NCBI RefSeq assembly: GCF_017696205.1
Contig: NZ_JAAORD010000001.1
Location: 434,001-498,000, forward strand
Source of the DNA: Prochlorococcus marinus XMU1402
GTDB taxonomy: Bacteria > Cyanobacteriota > Cyanobacteriia > PCC-6307 > Cyanobiaceae
DNA: 64,000 nucleotides
Direction: 5' to 3'
This document shows positions 54,206-63,366 of this stretch, in pieces. Every line of letters begins with the position of its first letter. Positions within the stretch are counted from its first letter, which is position 1. A model generated the notes under the pieces. That model was given only the letters and a program-made list of their open reading frames with translations, was not told the DNA's origin and searched no databases. A program made the translations under genes and the position numbers.

Positions 54206-55387
54206 TTATTTTATGTATTCTTTTAAAACACCATTTCGATTGGGATGTCTAAGTTTTCTGAGAGCTTTTGCTTCTATTTGTCTAATTCTTTCTCTAGTTA
54301 CATCAAATATCTGCCCAATTTCTTCAAGAGTCTTCATTCTTCCGTCATCAATTCCATATCTCAATCTAAGTACATCTCTTTCCCTTGGACTTAGAGTTGC
54401 TAAAACTCCTTCTAAATCTTCTCTTAATAAAGTCTTTGAAACATCTTGCTCGGGATTTTCAATATCTGCCTCTATGAAGTCCCCAAGTCTAGAATCCTCT
54501 TCTTTACCTATTGGAGTTTCTAAAGAAATTGGTAGCTGAGCACTTTTGGCTATAAATCTTAATTTTTCAATTGTCATTTCCATACTTTCAGCTATTTCTT
54601 CTTCACTTGGCTTCCTTCCGAATTCTTGGCTAAGAACTTTTGTGGTTTTTTTAATTCTGGATATTGTCTCGTATAAATGAACTGGTAATCGAATAGTTCT
54701 ACTTTGATCTGCAATTGCTCTAGTGATGGCTTGCCGAATCCACCACGTAGCATAAGTGGAGAATTTGTAACCTTTTTCATGGTCAAATTTTTCTGCTGCC
54801 CTAATCAAGCCCAGACTTCCTTCTTGTATTAAATCTTGAAATGATAAACCTCTATTCATATATTTTTTTGCAATGGAAACAACCAATCTTAAGTTTGATT
54901 GAACCATTTTTTCTTTCGCTCTTCTTCCTAATAGAAGTCTTCTTCTGAATTTGGAAAGAGGCATATCTATCAATTCAGCCCATTCTCTAACGGATGGGAA
55001 ATGACCTTTCTCAGACTCATATTGAGTTGCCAGTTCTTCTAACTGGAGCAAGTCAGCAATTTTTCTTGCAAGTTCAATTTCTTCATCTGGCCTTAAAAGT
55101 CTAATTCTTCCAATTTCTTGGAGATAAACCCTGATTGAATCTTCAGTATAAATACCTTTTGGTCCAAGCTTTATATTTCCAAGTTCTTTATCTTCTTCTT
55201 CAGAATCAGTAAATTCATTATTAATTTCTACGCTGTTTTCGCTTAAATTTGATGATGAATTTATTTTTTGACTATTTTTATTACTATCCTCTTCAACTAT
55301 TGTTTCTAAATTGGCATTAATTTTTTTATTAATCTTTTTTTTTGAACTAGGTTTAGAATTTTTTGATTCTGCTGCTACTGGACACAT
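54206..55387 (-). CDS. rpoD: Principal RNA polymerase sigma factor
   Basis: Group 1 sigma-70 of 393 residues. The first ~70 residues are low-complexity (K, N, S, E). Region 1.2 is [20 protein letters not shown] near residue 83, region 2 has [20 protein letters not shown] and [20 protein letters not shown], and region 4.2 is [21 protein letters not shown] strong Shine-Dalgarno (AAGGAG, 6 bases before the ATG) is present, unusual for this genome. A TTTAACTAGTTAAA palindrome lies 24 bases before the start. Confidence 0.96.
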   Translation of the reverse strand: MCPVAAESKNSKPSSKKKINKKINANLETIVEEDSNKNSQKINSSSNLSENSVEINNEFTDSEEEDKELGNIKLGPKGIYTEDSIRVYLQEIGRIRLLRPDEEIELARKIADLLQLEELATQYESEKGHFPSVREWAELIDMPLSKFRRRLLLGRRAKEKMVQSNLRLVVSIAKKYMNRGLSFQDLIQEGSLGLIRAAEKFDHEKGYKFSTYATWWIRQAITRAIADQSRTIRLPVHLYETISRIKKTTKVLSQEFGRKPSEEEIAESMEMTIEKLRFIAKSAQLPISLETPIGKEEDSRLGDFIEADIENPEQDVSKTLLREDLEGVLATLSPRERDVLRLRYGIDDGRMKTLEEIGQIFDVTRERIRQIEAKALRKLRHPNRNGVLKEYIK

Positions 55388-55521
55388 AATTGACTCCTTT
55401 CTACGGTGAATTTAACTAGTTAAAATTTTATTTAGGGCTAATTTGTACATTTAGTAGTAAAAATCCCATTAATGTTTAAAGAACTTTTTTACGATATGTG
55501 AGTAAAAAAGTTTTTTCAAAA

Positions 55522-55550
55522 TTGTTGAAAAATTTAAATAGTGCTATAGA
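55522..55550 (+). promoter_or_regulatory. Putative sigma-70 promoter for the structured RNA
   Basis: TTGTTG (55522-55527), 17-nt spacer, TATAGA (55545-55550). Predicted transcription start near 55557, just at the base of the folded segment. Confidence 0.5.
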
Positions 55551-55556
55551 TTACCT

Positions 55557-55700
55557 AAAGTAAAAAGTCTTGGGATTTCTCAGACAGGCAGATCAATTTT
55601 TGAATTTTAACTCAATGATCCAAGCAACATGTCTCCCTTAAGAGCAGGATACTTACAATGTGCAAAAAACACTTTGTGGAATGTTCAACAATCTAATACT
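55557..55700 (+). ncRNA. Candidate structured RNA, possibly 6S RNA
   Basis: Starting 7 bases after a -10 box, the sequence folds into one long interrupted hairpin. Arms seen by eye: GTAAAAAGT (55560-55568) with ACTTAC (55651-55656), CTTGGGA (55569-55575) with TCCCTTAAG (55634-55642), GACA (55583-55586) with TGTC (55630-55633), and GATCA (55591-55595) with TGATC (55616-55620). A second hairpin follows (55655-55677). A long bulged rod of this kind resembles 6S RNA, which Prochlorococcus has, but the identity, the exact ends and the strand are not proven. It could instead be the leader of priA. Confidence 0.45.
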
Positions 55701-55711
55701 AAGAAAAAGTT

Positions 55712-57994
55712 TTGAACCCGGCAAGTAATCAGTTATCAAATATCATTTTTAAATTCGAGATTTTGCTTGATATAGGTAGCATTAGTGATAGCTTTTACTA
55801 TTTAGATGGAAATAATCTTGGTGTAGAGGTGGGTGATATTGTATCTGTAAAACTTAGAGGGAGATTATTAAATGGGTTAGTAATCTCCAAAGAAAACTTT
55901 TCTAAAATTAATAAAGAAGAAACAAATGTTTCTAGAAGAAAAAGTATAAAATATTTGTTTGTTGAAAGTATATTGCAGAAGAAAATATTTGATGACTTGT
56001 GGAGAGAATTGATGGAGTCTCTTGCCTCTTTTTATATGGTTAGTAATTTAAAAATGTTTAAAACGGCATTCCCACCAGGTTGGATTGGTAAATATAAGAA
56101 AATTTCTCAGGGTTTAAAAGATCAAATATGGATTGGAACCAAGAGAGAATTCGACATAACAATAAATAAGTTGACCAAGAAAGAATTTTTGTTAATAAAT
56201 ACTTTGCCTAAAAAAGGTGCTTGGCAAAGTGAACTAATCAAGTCTGGTTTTAATTACACTTTAATTAACTCAATGGTTAGTAAAAATTACCTTGTTAAAT
56301 CTAAAAGAAAAAAAGCCGTAAATCCTAAATTAAATTTATTTTTAAATGATCCTGATCCTAGTGCAATAAAAAAACCAAATCTTACATGTGAGCAGGAAAT
56401 AGCAATTCAAGAATTTCAAACAATGAAACCTGGACATGTCTTAATGCTTTGGGGTGAAACAGGTTCTGGTAAAACAGAAGTTTATATGAGAATGTCTGAA
56501 GATCAATTACTTAATAAAAAAAGTTGTTTGGTACTTGCGCCAGAAATTGGCTTGATTCCTCAACTTATTGATAGATTTAGAAGCCGATTTAATAATGTTG
56601 TTTATGAATATCATAGTAATTGCTCTTCTAGTCACAGAACTTTAGTTTGGAAAGAAATTATCAATACTAATGAACCCCTAATTGTAATAGGAACAAGGTC
56701 TGCAGTTTTTCTTCCAATTAAAAATTTAGGATTAATAATAATGGATGAAGAACACGATGTTTCATATAAGCAAGATAGCCCTATGCCTTGTTATGACGCA
56801 AGAGACGTTGCTATTGAAATAGTAAAAAGGAATTCTGCAAAGCTAATTTTTGGAAGCGCAACCCCATCAATGCAGACTTGGAAAAAATGTATTAACGAAA
56901 AGAATTTTAAATTGGTACGCATGATTAAAAGGATATCTAAGAATGAGATGCCTGAAATAAGAATTATTGATATGCGGAATGAATTTAAGAAAGGAAATAT
57001 GAAAATCTTATCTAATGAATTATTAGAATTGGTTCCCCAACTACGATTAAAGAATGAACAAGCAATAATTTTGATTCCTAGGAGGGGACACAGTGGTTTT
57101 TTAAGTTGTAGAAATTGTGGCTACTCAATAAAGTGCCCAAACTGTGACGTTCCTTTATCTGTGCATCTTGGTTCACAAGGAAAAAAATGGTTAAGTTGTC
57201 ATTGGTGTGAACTTAAATCGAGACTGATCAATCATTGCCCAGATTGTAACTCAAAAGCTTTCAAGCCTTTTGGAATAGGGACTCAAAGAGTTGTGGAGTT
57301 TTTAAATAAAGAATTTCCCGACACAAGAGTTCTTCGATTTGATCGCGATACAACCTCAAGCAAAGATGGTCATAGAGATATTCTTTCAAAGTTTTCTAAA
57401 GGCGATGCTGATATTCTTGTAGGAACTCAAATGCTGGCAAAAGGAATTGATATCCCGAATATTACTCTTTCAGTAGTTATCGCGGCAGATGGATTACTCC
57501 ATCGTCCAGATATTTCTGCAGAAGAAAAATCATTACAATTGTTTTTGCAATTAGCGGGACGCGCAGGCAGAGCTCAAAAAAAAGGAAAAGTTATTTTTCA
57601 AACATATAAACCGAATCATCCTGTAATTTCATATCTTCAGAAAAGAGATTACGAAACATTTTTGACTGAAACTTCGAAATTGAGAAAAGATGCTAATTTA
57701 TTTCCATTCTGTAAGGTTTGCCTACTAAAATTATCGGGCGAAAACTATGAATTAACAGAATTAGTTTCAACTAAATTGGCAAATTATCTACTAAAGTTTT
57801 GTGAACAAAATAATTGGAAATTAATTGGCCCTGCCCCTAGTTTGATTTCTAAAGTGGGAAAAAAATTTAGATGGCAAATATTAATACATGGTCCTGAGAA
57901 TTCAAAGATACCCTTGCCAGATAGGTCATTATTATGGAAACTTATTCCAAAAAATGTTTTTTTAACAATTGATGTTAATCCAGCAGAGTTGTAA
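55712..57994 (+). CDS. priA: Primosomal replication protein N' (PriA helicase)
   Basis: Restarts stalled replication forks. It has 760 residues from a TTG. Walker A is MLWGETGSGKTEVYMRM near residue 247, the DEAH-type box is IIMDEEHDVSYKQD near residue 344, and zinc-binding cysteines are SCRNCGYSIKCPNCDV, then CHWCELK and CPDCNSK. Motif VI is LQLAGRAGRAQKKG. The last residues end in NPAEL. Ends at the base before the convergent TPR-DUF3153 stop. Confidence 0.95.
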   Translation: MNPASNQLSNIIFKFEILLDIGSISDSFYYLDGNNLGVEVGDIVSVKLRGRLLNGLVISKENFSKINKEETNVSRRKSIKYLFVESILQKKIFDDLWRELMESLASFYMVSNLKMFKTAFPPGWIGKYKKISQGLKDQIWIGTKREFDITINKLTKKEFLLINTLPKKGAWQSELIKSGFNYTLINSMVSKNYLVKSKRKKAVNPKLNLFLNDPDPSAIKKPNLTCEQEIAIQEFQTMKPGHVLMLWGETGSGKTEVYMRMSEDQLLNKKSCLVLAPEIGLIPQLIDRFRSRFNNVVYEYHSNCSSSHRTLVWKEIINTNEPLIVIGTRSAVFLPIKNLGLIIMDEEHDVSYKQDSPMPCYDARDVAIEIVKRNSAKLIFGSATPSMQTWKKCINEKNFKLVRMIKRISKNEMPEIRIIDMRNEFKKGNMKILSNELLELVPQLRLKNEQAIILIPRRGHSGFLSCRNCGYSIKCPNCDVPLSVHLGSQGKKWLSCHWCELKSRLINHCPDCNSKAFKPFGIGTQRVVEFLNKEFPDTRVLRFDRDTTSSKDGHRDILSKFSKGDADILVGTQMLAKGIDIPNITLSVVIAADGLLHRPDISAEEKSLQLFLQLAGRAGRAQKKGKVIFQTYKPNHPVISYLQKRDYETFLTETSKLRKDANLFPFCKVCLLKLSGENYELTELVSTKLANYLLKFCEQNNWKLIGPAPSLISKVGKKFRWQILIHGPENSKIPLPDRSLLWKLIPKNVFLTIDVNPAEL

Positions 57995-59104
57995 TTACTT
58001 TGATGGAAGTTGAGGCAAATCTGTACCTAACTTAAATCTATAGAATCTTAATGAATAAGCCAATATCATTATTATTAAAATGATAGTTATCCCAATCAAT
58101 AATTTGTTCCAGCTCCAAAAAGAAAATTCGAGACTATTCATTTGACCCAGATTTAAATTCCAAATTATGAGATTTCTAGTGATTGCTATATTTGAATTAT
58201 TTTTACCAGTAAGGGTAGCTTTATTAGGGTGAATTACTTTGAAAATGAGTTCTAAATTATCAACATTTTTTATTGAGTTAAGATCTAAATCTACCTTGTA
58301 AAAATATTTTTTAAAAAAAATGAAGTTTTTTTGACTAGTGATTATCTCTAAATTTGTTGATCCTCCTGCCAACTCTCCTGCAGTATTTTGGATCATTTTA
58401 AGTACTTGCATTGTCTCCTCTTGATTAAGATATTTATTTTTCAAAGAAAAAGTTGATTCTTCTTGTGAAATTTCAGCATCAGGAAAAATATCTTTAATTT
58501 TCTCCTCGAATTTTATTTGCCAAGGGAATTTTTTTATGTATTTACTCTCTATTACTAGATTATTAGTAATTGAATCAAGTTCACTTATATCAAGAGTATT
58601 TTCAACTTTAACGCAGCCACTTAAGAGTGGAATAAGTAAAAATAGTATTAAAAAAATAATCAGAGAAAAACCCTTCTGAAAGGGTTTTGTTTCGCCAGTT
58701 GGAGAATCAGTAACATTGATAAATTTTTTTTCCTCCGCTACTTTTCTTTTTTTGCGTAGTGAGTTAAGAGATTTTTTATTTAGTGATGGATCGCTTTCAA
58801 ACTCAACATTCCAATTTTTTGGTTTTTTGATTTCTGGAGAATCTATAATTTCCATCAAATATTTTGCATTTTCTCTCGTCTTATTATCGTAAGATTTGAG
58901 AAGTTCTTTACAAAAAGTTTTTGCCTCCTCTTTTTTATTTAAGCCACATAGGGCAGTAATTAAAATTGTTCTTAAATTTACTCCCTCTTTACTTGATAAA
59001 GGAAATGACTCTATTTTAGGTAAAAGGAATTGAATGCAATAATGATATTCACCTTTAGCTAGAGCAAGTTCTGCAGTCCCTAAAACTTGCTTATAAGTTT
59101 TCAT
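57995..59104 (-). CDS. TPR-like plus DUF3153 membrane protein (fusion)
   Basis: A 369-residue protein in two parts. Residues 1-85 look like helical TPR hairpins (LGTAELALAKGEYHYCIQFL), and 90-145 is a polar linker. A hydrophobic segment at 147-163 ends in a lipobox-like LLSGC (Cys164), followed by a DUF3153-like extracytoplasmic domain (165-325) and a C-terminal helix (337-358). DUF3153 proteins are normally N-terminal lipoproteins; here the lipobox is internal, so classic signal peptidase II processing would release a 163-residue cytoplasmic part or not occur. Ends 3 bases from argB. Confidence 0.78.
   Translation of the reverse strand: MKTYKQVLGTAELALAKGEYHYCIQFLLPKIESFPLSSKEGVNLRTILITALCGLNKKEEAKTFCKELLKSYDNKTRENAKYLMEIIDSPEIKKPKNWNVEFESDPSLNKKSLNSLRKKRKVAEEKKFINVTDSPTGETKPFQKGFSLIIFLILFLLIPLLSGCVKVENTLDISELDSITNNLVIESKYIKKFPWQIKFEEKIKDIFPDAEISQEESTFSLKNKYLNQEETMQVLKMIQNTAGELAGGSTNLEIITSQKNFIFFKKYFYKVDLDLNSIKNVDNLELIFKVIHPNKATLTGKNNSNIAITRNLIIWNLNLGQMNSLEFSFWSWNKLLIGITIILIIMILAYSLRFYRFKLGTDLPQLPSK
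58667..58688 (-). terminator. Terminator-like hairpin inside the DUF3153 gene
   Basis: A perfect 9-bp stem AAAACCCTT/AAGGGTTTT with a 4-nt loop. On the minus strand it is followed by T and then CTCTG, so the U-run is short. It lies in codons near residue 140, right before the hydrophobic segment. It may be chance or a relic. Confidence 0.25.
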
Positions 59105-59107
59105 AAG

Positions 59108-59959
59108 TTAGGCAACAATCATTGTACCAATCCCAGAATTAGTGAAAATCTCAAGAAGTAATGAATGTTCTATTCGCCCATCGATTATGTGCGCTGCTTT
59201 GACTCCTTGAGCTAAAGCTCTTATACAGCATTCCGTCTTTGGAATCATACCTTCAGTGACAATTTTTTTATCAATAAAATTTCTTGCCTCCTTAAGATTA
59301 ATTTTCTCAACAAGAGAAACTTTGTTATCTTTTTCTTTTAAGATGCCCTGCGTATCAGTAAGAAGTATAAGTTTTTCTGCATTTATTGCAGCAGCAATTT
59401 CTCCTGCAACAAAATCTGCATTAATGTTATGTGAAATGCCTTCCATGGTTGATCCAACGCTAGAAATAACAGGGATATAACCTTTAGAAATAATAGGATC
59501 TAATATTTCAGGATTTATTTTTGTGACCTCTCCCACTAACCCATGGCTACCATCTCCTAGTTCTCTAGTTTGAATTAGGTTCCCATCAAGACCCGATATC
59601 CCAATAGATAAAGATCCAGTTTTATTAATGCCTCTTACAATTTGTTTGTTTACCCTACCCATTAGAACCATTTCGACAATTTCCATTGTTTTTTGATCAG
59701 TAACTCTAAGCCCATTTTCAAATTTAGGAGATATTTCTAATTTGTTTAACCAATTATTTATTTCAGGTCCTCCTCCATGAATTACTACTGGACATACTCC
59801 TACGCTTGATAAAAGAGCTATGTCTCTAAAAAAAGCTTTTTTTAAATGATTCTCCTCCATGACAGAACCTCCATACTTGATAACAATTTTTCTACCTGAG
59901 AAACGTTGTATATATGGAAGTGCTTCGCTTAATATTGATACTCTTTGAGAATCATTCAT
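59108..59959 (-). CDS. argB: Acetylglutamate kinase
   Basis: Second step of arginine synthesis, regulated by PII in cyanobacteria. It has 283 residues. Motifs: [18 protein letters not shown] near residue 20, [17 protein letters not shown] near residue 60, [14 protein letters not shown] and [11 protein letters not shown] near residue 197, and [18 protein letters not shown] near residue 238. It starts the run argB-DUF3153. Confidence 0.95.
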   Translation of the reverse strand: MNDSQRVSILSEALPYIQRFSGRKIVIKYGGSVMEENHLKKAFFRDIALLSSVGVCPVVIHGGGPEINNWLNKLEISPKFENGLRVTDQKTMEIVEMVLMGRVNKQIVRGINKTGSLSIGISGLDGNLIQTRELGDGSHGLVGEVTKINPEILDPIISKGYIPVISSVGSTMEGISHNINADFVAGEIAAAINAEKLILLTDTQGILKEKDNKVSLVEKINLKEARNFIDKKIVTEGMIPKTECCIRALAQGVKAAHIIDGRIEHSLLLEIFTNSGIGTMIVA

Positions 59960-60022
59960 GATTAAAAATCATTAAAATTTATTGAATTAAGAATTTAGGT
60001 TTTTACAAATACATCCCTTTAT

Positions 60023-60553
60023 TTAATAAAAGAGTATAAAATCAAATTCTTTTTTATTATTGTCGATAATAAATTCTGATTCAAGACCTTTTACGAAAAA
60101 CCTGTTTAGTCTCTCTTGTTTTTCAATCCATTTTTCTAGAGGGACAGCGTTTATTTCGAAACGCATTCTGAGACCATTTTTTTCTTCTTTTGTAATTTCT
60201 TCTATTTCTTTGAGTTGAGGGGGATTATCCTCGTCCCACAAGTTTAACGATTCTAATGAAGATTCAAGATGAGCTTTTATCCCATATCTCCATCTTGTAA
60301 CATCTTTAACTAGTGCTGTTAGTTCTTTTGGTCTATTAAACTTATTTGTCGCAAAATTTGTCTTGTCAAACAACTCTACAGGAGGTATTTCGGAAGTCTT
60401 TAAACCTAATCCAATTAGAAAAATAGGTACTCCATAAAAAAAAGTAGGTACACTTAAATTTACTGAGTCTGTAAAATAAGCAGTCATTCCAACAAAAGCT
60501 AATATACCCCCAACTGTTACGATTAAGTTTCCAGGTGATAGGTATTTCTTCAT
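60023..60553 (-). CDS. DUF2854 family membrane protein
   Basis: A 176-residue protein with two N-terminal helices (LIVTVGGILAFVGMTAYF and VPTFFYGVPIFLIGLGL) and a soluble domain with DVTRWRYGIKAHLESSLESL. This matches the DUF2854 family of cyanobacteria and plastids; biochemical role unknown. It is divergent from a 69-residue gene, with only 14 bases between starts. Confidence 0.82.
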   Translation of the reverse strand: MKKYLSPGNLIVTVGGILAFVGMTAYFTDSVNLSVPTFFYGVPIFLIGLGLKTSEIPPVELFDKTNFATNKFNRPKELTALVKDVTRWRYGIKAHLESSLESLNLWDEDNPPQLKEIEEITKEEKNGLRMRFEINAVPLEKWIEKQERLNRFFVKGLESEFIIDNNKKEFDFILFY

Positions 60554-60567
60554 TTTGATTTAGTAGA

Positions 60568-60777
60568 ATGAGTTTATATGGTCTAACAAGTATTATGCAA
60601 GATACTAACACTGCAAATCAAGGAGATTTAATTTTTAAACTTGATCAAGATAGAGCATGGCTATTAGAAAATCTTGATAAGGGTAAATGGCCAGAAATCA
60701 GAAGCGAACTTGCTGCGCTTGAAAGAAAAATAAGCAAACTAATTATAAGTGTTCAAGAAAATAATGTTGATGTTTGA
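60568..60777 (+). CDS. Small hypothetical protein, 69 residues
   Basis: Helical acidic-basic protein. The start at 60568 overlaps the promoter space of DUF2854; a second Met at 60595 (MQDTNTANQGDLIFKL) is a likely alternative, giving 60 residues. The body LDQDRAWLLENLDKGKWPEI and ERKISKLIISVQ suggest a coiled helix pair. Family unknown. It ends 1 base before the convergent ssb stop. Confidence 0.65.
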   Translation: MSLYGLTSIMQDTNTANQGDLIFKLDQDRAWLLENLDKGKWPEIRSELAALERKISKLIISVQENNVDV

Positions 60778-60778
60778 T

Positions 60779-61204
60779 TTAAAAAGGTATTTCGTCAACT
60801 TCGGGTACTAAAGGTGAACTATCCCAACTGGAGTTTTTTGTGCTTTCTTTATTTTCAAATGACTCATTATTTTCTTTTTTATCAGACTTAGAAACATCAA
60901 CTGGCGATATTTGATGAATCTTTGAAGCTGTTAGTTCAGGTTGCTTTTCTTTCGTTCCGTCTTTTCTAGTAACAGAATTCATCTTTAGACGTCCCTCAAT
61001 AACAATATTTTGCCCCTCCTTTAGTTCATCTACCATTTCTTGGGCAATATTTCCCCATCCTATGATCTTGAGATCTCTGGTTGGATCTTCGCTACGTAAT
61101 CCTTTAAAATTAACAATCATTTCTGCAATTGGAGTTTGGTTTTCTTTGGTATACCTCATTTGGGGAGCGCTATTAATGACCGCTTGAATTAAACAATGAT
61201 TCAT
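60779..61204 (-). CDS. ssb: Single-stranded DNA-binding protein
   Basis: A 141-residue OB-fold protein. MNHCLIQAVINSAPQMRYTK and GLRSEDPTRDLKIIGWGNIA form the core, VEGRLKMN follows, and the last residues PLVPEVDEIPF match the conserved acidic tip used to bind partner proteins such as PriA, encoded 3 kb away. Divergent from cobK. Confidence 0.93.
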   Translation of the reverse strand: MNHCLIQAVINSAPQMRYTKENQTPIAEMIVNFKGLRSEDPTRDLKIIGWGNIAQEMVDELKEGQNIVIEGRLKMNSVTRKDGTKEKQPELTASKIHQISPVDVSKSDKKENNESFENKESTKNSSWDSSPLVPEVDEIPF

Positions 61205-61232
61205 TACTTACTATTTAATTAAAGACATACTG

Positions 61233-62024
61233 ATGCAGAATCAAAGAAATTGCTATAAAAATGTTTGGATCCTATCAGGAACTTCGGATGGACCTGTAAT
61301 AGCTAATAGGCTTCTTGAACTTAATTATTCAGTCTTTGCAAGTGTTTTAACTTATAAAGCAGGGCAAGCTTATATTGAGAATCCAAAGTTACATATCATT
61401 ACGGGGAAATTAAATAATAAAGATCAAATAATTAATTTCATAAATAAAAATAAAATCACATGCGTTGTCGATGCTACTCATCCGTTTGCCATAATAATTT
61501 CTAAAAATCTTAATAATGCATGTAAAGAGATTAATACACCTCTTTTACTATTTGAGAGGGAATCTCTAATAAATAACACTAATAATTTTTTTTACATTAA
61601 TGATTTAAAGGATATAAATAACGTTGATAATAAGAATATTCTTCTTGCAATAGGATCAAGATTCCTTAACGATACAGCAAATTATTATATGAATTGTAAA
61701 GCAAATGTATTTACAAGGGTACTTCCAACTTATGAGGGTATAACTAAAGCTTTTGGATCATGTATAAAAAAATCAAACATAGCGATACTTGAACCGAGTA
61801 AAAATAATAAAAGCAATTTAGAAAAAAAACTTTGTGATTTTTGGGAGATAGATTATGTTTTATGCAGAGAATCCGGAAGTTATTCTCAGAAAAACTGGGA
61901 GAGTATAGTTTCCGGAAGTAAAATGAAGTTATTTTTGGTTAAAAGGCCGAAAGTTAAAAATGATTATTCTTACTCTTTTGATCAATATCACAATTTGATA
62001 AATCACATAATTAAAAAATATTGA
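61233..62024 (+). CDS. cobK: Precorrin-6x reductase (CobK/CbiJ family)
   Basis: NADPH-dependent reductase of the corrin ring; 263 residues. WILSGTSDGPVIANRLLELN (dinucleotide-binding) near residue 12, VVDATHPFAIIISKNLNNAC near residue 75 and LLFERESL near residue 100 match the family. Few residues of CobK are invariant, so the assignment rests on these and length. cutA follows 13 bases later. Confidence 0.9.
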   Translation: MQNQRNCYKNVWILSGTSDGPVIANRLLELNYSVFASVLTYKAGQAYIENPKLHIITGKLNNKDQIINFINKNKITCVVDATHPFAIIISKNLNNACKEINTPLLLFERESLINNTNNFFYINDLKDINNVDNKNILLAIGSRFLNDTANYYMNCKANVFTRVLPTYEGITKAFGSCIKKSNIAILEPSKNNKSNLEKKLCDFWEIDYVLCRESGSYSQKNWESIVSGSKMKLFLVKRPKVKNDYSYSFDQYHNLINHIIKKY

Positions 62025-62037
62025 TGTTTAATTCATT

Positions 62038-62343
62038 ATGGAAGCATTAGTTATGATCACAACTGAATCAAGTAATGAAAATGCTTTGCGAATGGCTAAA
62101 TTACTTATACTAAATAAACTTGCAGCTTGTGTTTCGATAAAGCAAATTTTTTCAATTTATATGTGGGATGATGATATTGAAGAAACTAAAGAATTTGAAA
62201 TCACAATAAAAAGTAAACTAGAATTTAAAGATCGTTTAATTGATTTCGTAAATAAAAATTCCACATATGATGTTCCTCAAATTATTTACAAAAAATACCA
62301 AGCGGAGATGAAATATTATGGTTGGTTGAATAAGGCTATTTGA
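62038..62343 (+). CDS. cutA: Divalent-cation tolerance protein CutA
   Basis: A 101-residue ferredoxin-like trimer protein. Motifs LNKLAACVSIKQIFSIYMWD and EETKEFEITIKSKL, then NSTYDVPQIIYKKYQ. Linked to copper tolerance in E. coli, though its role is disputed. Convergent with the PfkB kinase gene, 6 bases between stops. Confidence 0.93.
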   Translation: MEALVMITTESSNENALRMAKLLILNKLAACVSIKQIFSIYMWDDDIEETKEFEITIKSKLEFKDRLIDFVNKNSTYDVPQIIYKKYQAEMKYYGWLNKAI

Positions 62344-62349
62344 TTAAAA

Positions 62350-63351
62350 CTATTTTATTAACTCTTTAAGATCAATATCCGATCTAGATCCTAATTGCGT
62401 AATTATTTGCCCCGCACAAATTGAAGCTATTTCTCCGCATTTTTTGAGAGAAAAATTGTTTATTAATCCATGGATAAATCCTCCCGCATAGATATCTCCC
62501 GCTCCTGTAGTATCAATAATCTTGCCTTTCGTTTTTGACTCAATTATTTCAACATTATTGTTGTTAATTATGAGAGAACCATTGCTTCCAAGAGTTACTA
62601 TGACTAATTCACATAAGGAAGAAAGGTTTTCTTGGCAGATAGCTAATTTATCACTTTTAAATAGACTTAACACCTCGGATTCATTACAAAAAACAATATC
62701 TACATATTTATAAATTAATTCCAAGAAACTTTCACGATGTCTATCTACACAAAATGAATCAGACAAAGAAAGGATTATTTTTGTATTAGATTGTTTTGCA
62801 ATTTGGGCGGCTTTAATAAAAGCTTTTTTAGCTAATTCGCTGTCCCATAAATATCCTTCTAAATATAAGTATTTACTTTCCTTAATAACAGTAAAGTCAA
62901 TATCTTTTGGTTCAAACTCTACAGATGCTCCTAGGTAAGTGCACATAGTTCTTTGTGCATCTGGTGTAACCAAAATAATTGAATGAGCTGTTGGAGCACC
63001 TTCAATAGTTGGTGGAGTATTAAATAAAGTTTTACTTTTTTTTATATCGTCAGAAAAGAAATTCCCAAATTGATCATTTTTCACTCTTCCTATAAACTGC
63101 ACTTGATTTCCTAATTCTGCTAAAGAAACAACGGTATTTGCTGAGGACCCACCTGAGATTTGTTTGCACACTTTGCAATTTTCTAACAATCTCTGAGATT
63201 CATCAGAATTAATTAGATTCATTGATCCTTTATCCAGATTATTTATCTCAAGAAACTTATCTTCAATATTTACAATAATATCTACTATTGCGTTGCCCAG
63301 ACCAATTAGATCAACTTTTTTATGTTCAGAATGTCTAAAGGATTCCTTCAT
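62350..63351 (-). CDS. PfkB-family sugar/nucleoside kinase
   Basis: A 333-residue kinase. Motifs: DLIGLGNAIVDIIVNIEDKF near residue 15, ISGGSSANTVVSLAELGNQV (first PfkB signature), and IIDTTGAGDIYAGGFIHGLI with the catalytic Asp near residue 286. The sequence resembles adenosine kinase-like members. Substrate uncertain: adenosine, ribose or fructose possible. purA lies 15 bases upstream on the same strand; with adenosine as substrate the pair would fit purine salvage. Confidence 0.88.
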   Translation of the reverse strand: MKESFRHSEHKKVDLIGLGNAIVDIIVNIEDKFLEINNLDKGSMNLINSDESQRLLENCKVCKQISGGSSANTVVSLAELGNQVQFIGRVKNDQFGNFFSDDIKKSKTLFNTPPTIEGAPTAHSIILVTPDAQRTMCTYLGASVEFEPKDIDFTVIKESKYLYLEGYLWDSELAKKAFIKAAQIAKQSNTKIILSLSDSFCVDRHRESFLELIYKYVDIVFCNESEVLSLFKSDKLAICQENLSSLCELVIVTLGSNGSLIINNNNVEIIESKTKGKIIDTTGAGDIYAGGFIHGLINNFSLKKCGEIASICAGQIITQLGSRSDIDLKELIK

Positions 63352-63366
63352 TAATTTGGAACTAAA

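Larger units (their letters stand above)
55388..55711. other. 324-base intergenic region between rpoD and priA
   Basis: The part near rpoD contains its leader with a strong Shine-Dalgarno and a palindrome (55411-55424). The part from about 55522 on contains a sigma-70-like promoter reading toward priA and a foldable segment (listed separately). No small open frame looks convincing. Confidence 0.7.

Noticed and set aside
55411-55424. TTTAACTAGTTAAA palindrome upstream of rpoD
   Set aside because: Short and AT-rich, so it is not distinguishable from chance; mentioned only in the rpoD entry.
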